64,000 nucleotides of DNA from Porticoccus sp964395715. Its GTDB lineage: Bacteria; Pseudomonadota; Gammaproteobacteria; Pseudomonadales; Porticoccaceae. The position numbers and the translations under genes were made by a program. Below, in pieces: positions 17,809 to 25,132 of the stretch (positions are counted from its first letter, which is position 1; the number at the start of each line of letters is the position of its first letter). The stretch covers positions 372,001 to 436,000 of the forward strand of contig CAYNAU010000001.1 of assembly GCA_964395715.1 (NCBI GenBank). Reading direction: 5' to 3'. The notes below the pieces were generated by a model. It was not told the DNA's origin and ran no database searches. It saw only the letters and a list, made by a program, of their open reading frames with translations.

Positions 17809-17858
17809 GCGGCGATTGTGCCTTGCCGGTACAATCGCCGCTTTCATTTTCGGCAAGG
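17809..17858 (+). promoter_or_regulatory. Structured purD leader: hairpin or pseudoknot covering the ribosome site
   Basis: GCGGCGATTGT (17809-17819) pairs perfectly with ACAATCGCCGC (17831-17841), an 11-bp stem. The loop holds CCTTGCCG (17821-17828), the exact complement of CGGCAAGG (17851-17858), which includes the AAGG of the purD Shine-Dalgarno sequence. The layout is that of an H-type pseudoknot, or of two mutually exclusive helices, either of which could gate purD translation. The stem plus TTTCATTTT might also act as a weak terminator after purH. Function is inferred. Confidence 0.6.
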
Positions 17859-17867
17859 GAATCCCCC

Positions 17868-19160
17868 ATGAATATTCTGGTAATCGGCTCCGGTGGACGC
17901 GAACATGCGCTGGCGTGGAAGGCGGCACAAAGCAAGGGTGTAAATACTGTTTTTGTGGCGCCCGGCAATGCCGGCACAGCCCTTGAGGCCAACCTCCAGA
18001 ATGTCGACATCCAGGTCAGCGATTTTGATGCGCTGGCAGATTTCGCCGAACATAATGACATCACCCTGACCATTGTCGGGCCCGAGCAGCCCCTGGTGGA
18101 TGGCATTGTGGACTTCTTTGCGGCACGGGGCCTGCGCGCTTTTGGCCCCAGCAAGGGCGCGGCGCAACTGGAGGGCTCCAAGGCTTTCACCAAAGATTTC
18201 CTGGCCCGCCATCACATACCGACCGCCGATTACCAGAATTTTACCGAGATCGAACCGGCCCTGGCCTACCTTCGCAAAAAAGGCGCCCCTATTGTGGTGA
18301 AGGCCGACGGGCTCGCCGCCGGCAAGGGCGTGATCGTCGCCATGACTCTCGAAGAAGCAGAAAATGCCGTACGCGATATGCTGGCGGGCAACGCCTTCGG
18401 CGAAGCCGGTCACCGGGTGGTGATTGAGGAATTTCTGGCCGGTGAAGAAGCCAGCTTTATTGTTATCGTGGATGGCGAGCACATTCTGCCCATGGCCACC
18501 TCCCAGGACCATAAGGCCCGAGATAACGGCGATAAGGGCCCCAATACCGGCGGCATGGGCGCCTATTCACCAGCCCCAGTGGTCACCCCAGAAATCCATG
18601 ATCGCATCATGACTGAAGTTATTCGACCAACCGTTGAGGGTATGGCCGCCGAAGGCAACAGTTATACCGGCTTCCTCTACGCCGGCCTCATGATCATGGC
18701 CGACGGTAGCCCCAAAGTGATCGAGTACAACTGCCGCTTCGGTGACCCCGAAACGCAACCAATTATGATGCGCCTGCAGTCGGACCTGGTGGCGCTATGT
18801 AACGCCGCAATGGACAAAACCCTGGACCAGTGTGAAACCCAGTGGGATCAGCGCGCCGCCGTCGGTGTTGTGCTGGCAGCTGGCGGATACCCCAACAGCT
18901 ATCACAAGGGCGACATCATTTCCGGCCTGCCCGAACAAGAGACCGGCGACCAGAAAGTGTTTCATGCTGGTACCAAGATGATCGATGGCGCGGTAACCAC
19001 CAACGGCGGCCGGGTGCTCTGTGCGGTCGGACTGGGGGACAGTGTCACCAGCGCCCAAAGGAGCGCTTACCAGCTCGCAGAGCAGATCAGCTGGGACAAG
19101 GTGTATTACCGAACGGATATTGGCTACCGAGCCGTAGCCAGGGAACAAGCCCATCAGTAG
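17868..19160 (+). CDS. purD: Phosphoribosylamine-glycine ligase
   Basis: A 430-residue ATP-grasp enzyme that joins glycine to phosphoribosylamine in purine synthesis. It shows the N-terminal MNILVIGSGGREHALAWK, the ATP-grasp segment VVKADGLAAGKGV, DHKARDNGDKGPNTGGMGAY and EYNCRFGDPETQ. The ATG was chosen because AAGGGA stands eight bases upstream and the conserved N-terminus starts there. That ribosome site is predicted to be paired in the leader structure. Confidence 0.96.
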   Translation: MNILVIGSGGREHALAWKAAQSKGVNTVFVAPGNAGTALEANLQNVDIQVSDFDALADFAEHNDITLTIVGPEQPLVDGIVDFFAARGLRAFGPSKGAAQLEGSKAFTKDFLARHHIPTADYQNFTEIEPALAYLRKKGAPIVVKADGLAAGKGVIVAMTLEEAENAVRDMLAGNAFGEAGHRVVIEEFLAGEEASFIVIVDGEHILPMATSQDHKARDNGDKGPNTGGMGAYSPAPVVTPEIHDRIMTEVIRPTVEGMAAEGNSYTGFLYAGLMIMADGSPKVIEYNCRFGDPETQPIMMRLQSDLVALCNAAMDKTLDQCETQWDQRAAVGVVLAAGGYPNSYHKGDIISGLPEQETGDQKVFHAGTKMIDGAVTTNGGRVLCAVGLGDSVTSAQRSAYQLAEQISWDKVYYRTDIGYRAVAREQAHQ

Positions 19161-19222
19161 CCTCGGTATAAAATACCAACCGACATTAGCTTGATGCCTC
19201 TGCCACAAGGCGTTGGCGTCAA

Positions 19223-20182
19223 CTAGGTTGACTCTTTCTCCAGGCTTGTTAACCACACCTCGATACCCTGGGCATTAAGTTCGATATCCATCGACAGCTC
19301 TTCGAGAATTCCAGAGGCATCGGTATTTGGCCATTGCTCCAGAATTTGCTGCTTGATGGCTTCAGACAACTTCTCGGCTATGGTCTGCTCCCTGTCAACT
19401 CCAGGTTTCAGCTTCAGCGCCATCTGACTCCAGCCCCTGATCTGCTGTTTCAAGCTTTGCAGATAATTTGCCGGGGCCTCCAGCACACCATAATGGGTAA
19501 GGTACATGCGCCGGGGATCATAGCTCATCAACAGATCCAGTGAATCCAGCAGTTTATCCGGATTAAACTGTACCGGAGTGGTGGTCGGGAGAATAAACCT
19601 TTCCTCAGACAGGGCTTCAAAATGGTAACTCAGCCCAAAGGTATCGCCTGTAAACCAGCCCTGGCTGCGCATATCCCAGACACAAAAATGATGTTCCGCA
19701 TGGCCAGGAGTATGTCGAATTTCCAGCGACCGCCCGCCCAACTCAATGACCGCACCATCCTCTGCGGCAATAACCCGCTCTTGTGCTACAGGAATCAGTT
19801 CGCCATACAGCTCCCTGTAGGCATCCTCGCCGTAAACTGCCTTTACTCCTTCAATCAGACGACTCGGGTCTACCATATGCCGGGCACCTCTGGGGTGAAC
19901 CACCAGTGTGGCATTGGGGCACCGCGCCATTAGCAGTCCTGCACCACCAGCATGATCAAGATGTACATGAGTCGGCACCACATAACGCACTGCATCCAGC
20001 GGCAACCCCAGGGAACCCAGCGCGACCTGAATGGCCTCTACCGTATGAGCTGTTCCCGTCTCGATAATGGCCACCTGCGCCCCCTCGATCAGAAGGTAGC
20101 AGCATGCCAACCCATCTTTCATGTAACGGGCGTCCAGGCAGTAGAGGCCATGGCCAAGATCTTCGATTGTCGCGCCTATCAT
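19223..20182 (-). CDS. MBL-fold metallohydrolase
   Basis: A protein of about 319 residues with a metallo-beta-lactamase domain. It carries the zinc motif THVHLDHAGG, a further His in HTPGHAEHH, an Asp in WFTGDTFG and a C-terminal His (YLTHYG). The last 100 residues are helical. The fold fits glyoxalase-II-like or other thioester/phosphoester hydrolases, and the substrate is not evident. The ATG was preferred over the GTG six bases upstream, because AAGGGGGTG is then properly spaced. It is convergent with purD and divergent from coq7. Confidence 0.85.
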   Translation of the reverse strand: MIGATIEDLGHGLYCLDARYMKDGLACCYLLIEGAQVAIIETGTAHTVEAIQVALGSLGLPLDAVRYVVPTHVHLDHAGGAGLLMARCPNATLVVHPRGARHMVDPSRLIEGVKAVYGEDAYRELYGELIPVAQERVIAAEDGAVIELGGRSLEIRHTPGHAEHHFCVWDMRSQGWFTGDTFGLSYHFEALSEERFILPTTTPVQFNPDKLLDSLDLLMSYDPRRMYLTHYGVLEAPANYLQSLKQQIRGWSQMALKLKPGVDREQTIAEKLSEAIKQQILEQWPNTDASGILEELSMDIELNAQGIEVWLTSLEKEST

Positions 20183-20251
20183 GTTCACCCCCTTGCAGCT
20201 GCACCAAGTTTGTTACAATACTTAGCTTCCAACCAGCAGAACATTAGACCA

Positions 20252-20896
20252 ATGAACGCCAGACGACACTCATTCTTCGACGGATTACTGATTCAGGCCG
20301 ACAAGGCCCTGAGAACGCTGGTGGCAGATGCGCCCTCACCCGAACGCTGCTCTCCCGCCACAGATAATGTGGAACAGCCATTGAGTAACGATGAAAAAAA
20401 ACATGCTGCCGGACTGATGCGGGTGAACCATTCCGGTGAGGTCTGCGCCCAGGCTCTTTATCAGGGTCAGGCGCTCACAGCAAAATTACGCTCCGTGCGA
20501 GAGGACATGGAGCAGGCGGCGGATGAGGAAATCGATCATTTGGCCTGGTGTGAAGAACGGGTCAGGCAACTGGGCAGCCATACCAGTGTACTCAACCCCC
20601 TCTGGTACGGCCTTTCCTTTGGCCTCGGTGCCACGGCAGGACTGATCAGCGATAAATTAAGTCTCGGTTTTGTCTCCGCCACGGAGGATCAAGTTTGCAA
20701 ACATCTGCAAAGTCACCTGCAGGAACTACCACCGCAAGACAGCAAAAGCCGCGCTATTGTTGGCCAGATGTTGGTAGACGAATCAAAACATGCACACGCC
20801 GCCCTGGAAGCAGGGGGTGTTGAATTTCCGGCGCCAGTGAAAACAGTGATGGGCCTGATATCCAAAGCAATGACAAAAAGCAGCTACCGGATCTAG
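20252..20896 (+). CDS. coq7: Ubiquinone biosynthesis di-iron hydroxylase Coq7
   Basis: A 214-residue di-iron monooxygenase that hydroxylates demethoxyubiquinone in the penultimate step of ubiquinone synthesis. Metal ligands are visible in VNHSGEVCAQALYQGQA, EEIDHLAWCEER and LVDESKHAHAALEAG. The start is the ATG giving MNARRHSFFD, which matches the family N-terminus and length. Its stop codon overlaps that of the convergent LysR gene (shared CTAG). Confidence 0.95.
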   Translation: MNARRHSFFDGLLIQADKALRTLVADAPSPERCSPATDNVEQPLSNDEKKHAAGLMRVNHSGEVCAQALYQGQALTAKLRSVREDMEQAADEEIDHLAWCEERVRQLGSHTSVLNPLWYGLSFGLGATAGLISDKLSLGFVSATEDQVCKHLQSHLQELPPQDSKSRAIVGQMLVDESKHAHAALEAGGVEFPAPVKTVMGLISKAMTKSSYRI

Positions 20897-21864
20897 CGAG
20901 CCCGTGCGGCCTGTTTGGCCTTTTCCTTGATCTCCTGAACAATTCCTATGATCTGGTCCTTGACCCACTGGTGGGCGGGTGACTTGATGGTGCGGGCGTG
21001 CTGCACAAGCACTACAGGCACCGTGTTATCAAACTCCAGCTCTTCGGGGTAGGCCTTACGGACAATGCCATAGGTCTCGCCCTCCATTTTCAGGTCGTGC
21101 ATGGTGGCCATCATCAGGCAATCTGTTTGCCACAACGCATCCATAGCCGTCATCAACTGAGTGGTAACCAGTGTCTTCTTGCGGGTCAGGCCGTGTTTCG
21201 CCAGCTCTCGGTCAAAGCGGCTTTCCACCGAGGCAGAAACCTCTCCCGAAAGCAGCAGGTAATACTGAATAAAGGGGTATTCAAGCATTTCCCGCAGTGT
21301 CAGTTTTTCCCTGTCCGCCAGCGGGTGACCGGTGCGCATCCACACCGCGGGGGTAAAACTACCCAGAGGCGTAACATGAAATTCACTGCCGTAGGGACGA
21401 GCAATCTCGATGGCAAAGTCCAGGTTGCCATCCTCCAGCGCGCGGGCTTCCTCACCAGCCTCACTGGTCAATGTCAGTGACATGTGAGGAGCCTCTGCTA
21501 TCACATGCCGCGTTAGCGTTGGAATGACCTGAACGGCTATAAACTCTGCTGTCATAATGCGCATTTCCCCATCGTAAACCTGAGGATCAAACGTCGTCTT
21601 TTCCACCAGCTGGGATACGCTGGAAAGAACCGTGGGTAGCTGTGCAGCCAGCTCTGTTGCACGAGGTGTTGGGATCAAACCCCGACCACTGCGAATAAAT
21701 AGCGGATCATCGAAGAGTTCTCGCAGTCGCTGCAAGGTTTTGCTCATCGCAGGCTGGGTTATATACAGCCGTTCCGCAGCCCGGGTAACACTCTGTTCCT
21801 CCATCAAAACCTGAAGAGCAACCAGCAAATTGAGATCCATTCGAGCCAGATGTTTTGTAACCAC
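20893..21864 (-). CDS. LysR-family transcriptional regulator
   Basis: A 323-residue regulator with an N-terminal winged helix-turn-helix (about residues 10-70, SVTRAAERLYITQPAMSKTLQRLRELF) and a periplasmic-binding-like effector domain. It starts with GTG after AGGGT; the internal ATG at 21840 (MDLNLLVAL) is an alternative. It has no protein-coding divergent neighbour. What lies divergently is the promoter of a structured RNA, which is the obvious candidate target because LysR proteins usually control their divergent neighbour. Effector unknown. Confidence 0.88.
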   Translation of the reverse strand: MVTKHLARMDLNLLVALQVLMEEQSVTRAAERLYITQPAMSKTLQRLRELFDDPLFIRSGRGLIPTPRATELAAQLPTVLSSVSQLVEKTTFDPQVYDGEMRIMTAEFIAVQVIPTLTRHVIAEAPHMSLTLTSEAGEEARALEDGNLDFAIEIARPYGSEFHVTPLGSFTPAVWMRTGHPLADREKLTLREMLEYPFIQYYLLLSGEVSASVESRFDRELAKHGLTRKKTLVTTQLMTAMDALWQTDCLMMATMHDLKMEGETYGIVRKAYPEELEFDNTVPVVLVQHARTIKSPAHQWVKDQIIGIVQEIKEKAKQAARAR

Positions 21865-21906
21865 AACAAATTACCCTGATTTATGTAAGACATTATATTA
21901 ATACAT

Positions 21907-21935
21907 TTGAGTAATGAATTGTCGATACTTATAGT
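21907..21935 (+). promoter_or_regulatory. Sigma-70 promoter of the first tandem RNA
   Basis: TTGAGT (21907-21912) and TATAGT (21930-21935) with the ideal 17-base spacer, reading away from the LysR gene. Transcription would start near 21942, with no open reading frame of note before the terminator at 22114-22137. Confidence 0.6.
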
Positions 21936-21941
21936 TTGAAT

Positions 21942-22137
21942 CGAAGCAAAGGTGTTCTGAAACCGAGAATTTATAGGGTCTACCCCCCACCCTCTCTCAC
22001 CATTCGGGTAACCGCGGTTTTAGCCCTTCACGATCAACAGGTAATGCAGTCCAGCTATCGGATTTTCCCGTTGATCAGGCTTCAAACCTCTTACTCCCTC
22101 TAGATCTTTTCAAGGCAGCGCAAGCTGCCTTTTTTTT
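21942..22137 (+). ncRNA. Putative small RNA 1 (about 195 nt)
   Basis: Bounded by a good promoter and an intrinsic terminator, with no convincing coding frame. Internal structure includes GATCAAC/GTTGATC (22032-22038 with 22070-22076) and a GGGTAACC/GGTTTTAGCCC hairpin near 22006-22025. Two C-rich, probably single-stranded tracts (near 21981-22000 and 22088-22101, ACTCCCTCT) resemble anti-Shine-Dalgarno seeds. The last 50 bases resemble the end of the second RNA. Family unknown to me. Confidence 0.55.
22114..22137 (+). terminator. Intrinsic terminator of small RNA 1
   Basis: GGCAGC (22114-22119), loop GCAA, GCTGCC (22124-22129), then eight T. Confidence 0.9.
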
Positions 22138-22204
22138 GTGGGCGCATACGGGGCGACAAAATCATGAATACTAGTTATATTAAGAATAAAAATAATACAT
22201 TTTA

Positions 22205-22356
22205 ATTATGGCTAGGAGGCCATTAAAGTGACAACCATACATTGGCGCTGAGTGAGTTTTGGAGAAGTACCACCGCCAAGGGTTATACCTCCTAGTTGAC
22301 ACTTTCTACCCCCTCTTAATATCCCTTTGGGCAGCTCTTAAGCTGCCCATTTTTTT
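22205..22356 (+). ncRNA. Putative small RNA 2, nested helices with an occluded AGGAGG
   Basis: The 5' end is approximate (weak TTAAGA-N17-TAATTA at 22180-22208). CTAGGAGG (22212-22219) pairs with CCTCCTAG (22288-22295); inside it TTGGCG (22242-22247) pairs with CGCCAA (22274-22279). The paired AGGAGG is an ideal ribosome site for a seven-codon frame, GTG to TGA at 22228-22251. A C-rich tract (ACCCCCTCT near 22309) precedes the terminator, as in small RNA 1. It may be a regulatory RNA, a leader-peptide device or both; no downstream gene on this strand is reached before the terminator. Confidence 0.5.
22329..22356 (+). terminator. Intrinsic terminator of small RNA 2
   Basis: GGGCAGCT (22329-22336), loop CTTA, AGCTGCCC (22341-22348), A, then seven T. 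Stem sequence is shared with the terminator of small RNA 1. Confidence 0.9.
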
Positions 22357-22411
22357 GTTCGCGAATTATTACTGAAGGGAGAAAGACAGCGGTAAAAACT
22401 GCTGTCCGAAA

Positions 22412-22834
22412 CTAGTCGATGGCCTCAATACTGTGGCTGTGTGTGATGTCTACGCCACCGCGGGAGAGCATAATGGAGGCTGAGCAATACTTTTCAGCAG
22501 ACAGTTTGACGGCATTCGCCACCTGGTTTTCTTTAAGATTCCTGCCGGTGACAATAAAGTGGATGTGGATTTTAGTAAACACTGAAGGCACTTCATCCGC
22601 CCTTTCCGCTTCGATTTCAGCAACGCAACTGACGACATCCTGACGGCTTTTTTTGAGGATATGCACCACGTCAAAGGCGGAACACCCCCCCATGCCGCTC
22701 AGTACAACCTCCATTGGGCGAGCCCCCTGGTTTTTGCCTCCATGATCCGGAGGGCCATCCATCACGAGCTGATGTCCGCTTTCCGTCTCTGCAATGAATT
22801 TGGCGTCTCCGCCCCAGGAAATCTTGGTTTTCAT
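22412..22834 (-). CDS. OsmC-family protein (YhfA-like)
   Basis: A 140-residue OsmC/Ohr-fold protein. The peroxidatic-type Cys of the family is visible in MGGCSAFDVVHIL and a second Cys in AEKYCSASIML, so a thiol peroxidase role on organic hydroperoxides is possible. The YhfA branch has no settled function. It is divergent from crp, as in Escherichia coli (yhfA/crp) and Pseudomonas (osmC/vfr), which supports orthology. Confidence 0.88.
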   Translation of the reverse strand: MKTKISWGGDAKFIAETESGHQLVMDGPPDHGGKNQGARPMEVVLSGMGGCSAFDVVHILKKSRQDVVSCVAEIEAERADEVPSVFTKIHIHFIVTGRNLKENQVANAVKLSAEKYCSASIMLSRGGVDITHSHSIEAID

Positions 22835-22941
22835 GTCGTCCTCGTGCTCAAAAGTGTCGAGAGCCTAACATAATTGATACCCAGTTACCTTTAGAATTGC
22901 CAATTCAGTAACACTAGCGACTCAATTGAGGAGTACAGCTC

Positions 22942-23661
22942 ATGACAAATACCAACTTGGCCAAAGAAGACTTTGTGCCCATAATGGGGGCTCTGTTTGA
23001 TAAAAGTCACAAAAGGGAGGAACCCGAGTTGGCACCGGCACCAATAACCCCCCATATTCCCAACGTGGAAGAATTTCTGGCTCACTGTCACCGACGCAAG
23101 TACCCGGCGAAAAGCACCATCATCTATGCCGGCGATGAAGGAGATACGCTGTCTTATATTGTTAAAGGCTCGGTCACAGTACTCATAGAAGATGACGACG
23201 GTCGGGAAATGATTGTCGCTTACCTGAATGAGGGTGACTTCTTTGGCGAGATGGGCCTTTTCAAGCAACCGGACCGTAGTGCCTGGATTCGCGCCAAGAC
23301 AGAATGTGAAGTTGGCGAAATCAACTATAGCAAGTTCCAGGAACTGTCCCGCGAGCATCCGGAGTTCCTGTTCGCTATCGGCGTTCAGATGGCGAAACGC
23401 TTGCGGGATACCACCCGTAAAGTGGGCGACCTTGCTTTTCTCGATGTAACGGGTCGCGTAGCACGTACCTTACTGGACCTCTGCAAGGAACCGGACGCCA
23501 TGACACACCCGGATGGTATGCAGATCAAAATCACCCGCCAGGAAATTGGCCGCATCGTCGGTTGCTCAAGAGAAATGGTCGGTCGGGTTCTTAAAACACT
23601 GGAAGATCAGGAACTGGTTTCGGTGAAAGGCAAAACCATGGTGGTTTTCGGCACACGCTGA
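22942..23661 (+). CDS. crp: cAMP receptor protein Crp/Vfr
   Basis: A 239-residue global regulator that binds cAMP and TGTGA-N6-TCACA sites. The cAMP pocket shows FFGEMGLF and PDRSAWIRAKTECEV with the Arg-Ser pair. The C-terminal helix-turn-helix is TRQEIGRIVGCSREMVGRVLKTLE. The core aligns with E. coli Crp from about residue 42, so this protein has an N-terminal extension of about 30 residues rich in Pro, Glu and Lys. The GAGGAG site nine bases before the ATG makes this start firm. A terminator follows. Confidence 0.95.
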   Translation: MTNTNLAKEDFVPIMGALFDKSHKREEPELAPAPITPHIPNVEEFLAHCHRRKYPAKSTIIYAGDEGDTLSYIVKGSVTVLIEDDDGREMIVAYLNEGDFFGEMGLFKQPDRSAWIRAKTECEVGEINYSKFQELSREHPEFLFAIGVQMAKRLRDTTRKVGDLAFLDVTGRVARTLLDLCKEPDAMTHPDGMQIKITRQEIGRIVGCSREMVGRVLKTLEDQELVSVKGKTMVVFGTR

Positions 23662-23682
23662 CCCGTACAGATCTTTTTCCTC

Positions 23683-23705
23683 AAGGCCTCCATGAGGCCT
23701 TTTTT
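23683..23705 (+). terminator. Intrinsic terminator after crp
   Basis: AAGGCCTC (23683-23690), loop CAT, GAGGCCTT (23694-23701), and a T run to 23705. Confidence 0.88.
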
Positions 23706-23784
23706 ATTGTCTGCTAAACGCTTGTGCGCTCTTGAGGCTCACTCTTATCATGAGAGCCCCTTTCTTCACTGCCGAGAAATTCCC

Positions 23785-24204
23785 ATGAATGGTATCCACT
23801 ACCCTATTAGCGGCTCATGTCAGTGTGGACAGATTACCTATGAACTGCTGGAGCCCCCCTTGCGAGTTATCGCCTGCCATTGTCGCGAATGCCAAAAGCT
23901 CTCCACCAGCGCTTTTAGCCTGACAGCCATGGTGAAGGCCTCCTCAATCCGCTTCCACGGCCCGCTGAAGCACTGGGAAAGGCCGGCCGACAGCGGCAAC
24001 ACCAACTGTGCGGAGTTCTGCCCAACCTGCGGCAACCGCATTTACCACTACAACCCGCTACAGCCGGAGGTTCTGAAACTCAAGCCAGCCACTCTGGCAG
24101 ATACCCGCGTCATTCAACCCACCCTGCATGTATGGGTCAGCGAAAAACAAGACTGGTTCCAGATCCCGGAAGGCGTGGAGCAGCACCCAACACAGCCCTG
24201 GTAG
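23785..24204 (+). CDS. GFA / CENP-V domain zinc protein
   Basis: A 139-residue protein of the glutathione-dependent formaldehyde-activating (GFA) family. Zinc-binding cysteines are visible in GSCQCGQITYE, ACHCRECQKLS and FCPTCGNRIYHY. The family binds zinc and in some members glutathione adducts, but most small members have no proven reaction. The start is the ATG giving MNGIHYPISGSCQCG; longer in-frame starts would run back into the crp terminator. Confidence 0.85.
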   Translation: MNGIHYPISGSCQCGQITYELLEPPLRVIACHCRECQKLSTSAFSLTAMVKASSIRFHGPLKHWERPADSGNTNCAEFCPTCGNRIYHYNPLQPEVLKLKPATLADTRVIQPTLHVWVSEKQDWFQIPEGVEQHPTQPW

Positions 24205-24228
24205 CACCCACCCTAAACCGTCACCCAT

Positions 24229-24253
24229 AAAAAAGCCCCGCATTTGCGGGGCT
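24229..24253 (-). terminator. Intrinsic terminator of the trp operon
   Basis: Read on the minus strand, AGCCCCGC, a four-base loop and GCGGGGCT are followed by six T. It lies 70 bases after the trpC stop; the plus strand lacks a T run, so it does not serve the GFA gene. Confidence 0.85.
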
Positions 24254-24322
24254 AACTATTGAATCAAACCCTGGCTACAGGCTTGGCTATAGTTGACATG
24301 CGGTTGCTGGACTACCCGCTAA

Positions 24323-25132
24323 TCAATTAAACATCTCGACCAGTTTCAGGCCGGGCTCTTCAGCCCGCATAAACGTCTCGCCCACCAGGAACGCATTGAC
24401 GTTATGACCGCGCATGGCCGCGACATCGTCAATGGTAAGAATTCCGCTTTCGGTAATCACGATACGATCATCAGGGATTTTCCCCAGCAGGCTGAACGTG
24501 GTATCCAGCGTCGTATGAAACGTATTCAGGTTGCGATTATTGATGCCGATCATCGGGTTGTCGATCACCAGGGCACGGTCCAGCTCCTGTGCATTATGCA
24601 CCTCGATCAACACATCCAGTCCCAACTGCCGGGCGATGTCATGCAGACTTTCAAGCTGATTCTGGTCTAAGGCCGCTACAATCAGGAGAATACAGTCTGC
24701 GCCCAACACGAAGGACTCATACACCTGATAGGGTTCGATCACAAAATCCTTGCGCAGCACTGGCAACCGCGTAGCTTCACGAGCCATTTTCAGGTATTCG
24801 TCAGAACCCAGGAAAAACTCCTCCTCAGTCAGCACCGACAAGCAGGCGGCACCTCCTTTTTCATAGCTGCGCGCAATACCCACCGGGTCGAAGTCCTCGC
24901 GAATCACCCCTTTACTGGGCGAGGCCTTTTTTACTTCGGCGATCACAGCCGCCAGCCCCTGATCAATTTTGAACTGAAGTGCAGCGGCGAACCCCCTGAT
25001 TTCACGGGACTCCTGGCACTGCTCCTGCAACTGTTCCAGGGAAACCTGTTGACTGCGCCGGGCGACTGCTGCCGCCTTGCGCTCGAGAATTTTTTTCAAC
25101 ACGGTGGGTGTATTTATCGCGGAATTCATCAT
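24323..25132 (-). CDS. trpC: Indole-3-glycerol-phosphate synthase
   Basis: A 269-residue TIM-barrel enzyme that closes the indole ring in tryptophan synthesis. Catalytic segments are VIAEVKKASPSKG, LRKDFVIEPYQVYES and ITESGI. It is monofunctional (no fused TrpF), as usual in Pseudomonas-like bacteria. Its ATG overlaps the trpD stop (ATGA), so it is coupled to trpD; it is the last gene of the operon. Confidence 0.96.
   Translation of the reverse strand: MMNSAINTPTVLKKILERKAAAVARRSQQVSLEQLQEQCQESREIRGFAAALQFKIDQGLAAVIAEVKKASPSKGVIREDFDPVGIARSYEKGGAACLSVLTEEEFFLGSDEYLKMAREATRLPVLRKDFVIEPYQVYESFVLGADCILLIVAALDQNQLESLHDIARQLGLDVLIEVHNAQELDRALVIDNPMIGINNRNLNTFHTTLDTTFSLLGKIPDDRIVITESGILTIDDVAAMRGHNVNAFLVGETFMRAEEPGLKLVEMFN

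Noticed and set aside
21893..21906. GacA box (TGTAAG-N6-CTTACA) for a Rsm-type RNA
   Set aside because: Only the left half TGTAAG is present near 21893; the right half does not match. The RNAs also lack the many GGA loops of RsmY/RsmZ.
22386..22407. Terminator hairpin after osmC
   Set aside because: GACAGC/GCTGTC forms a stem just after the stop, but the minus strand continues with only three T, so termination is doubtful.
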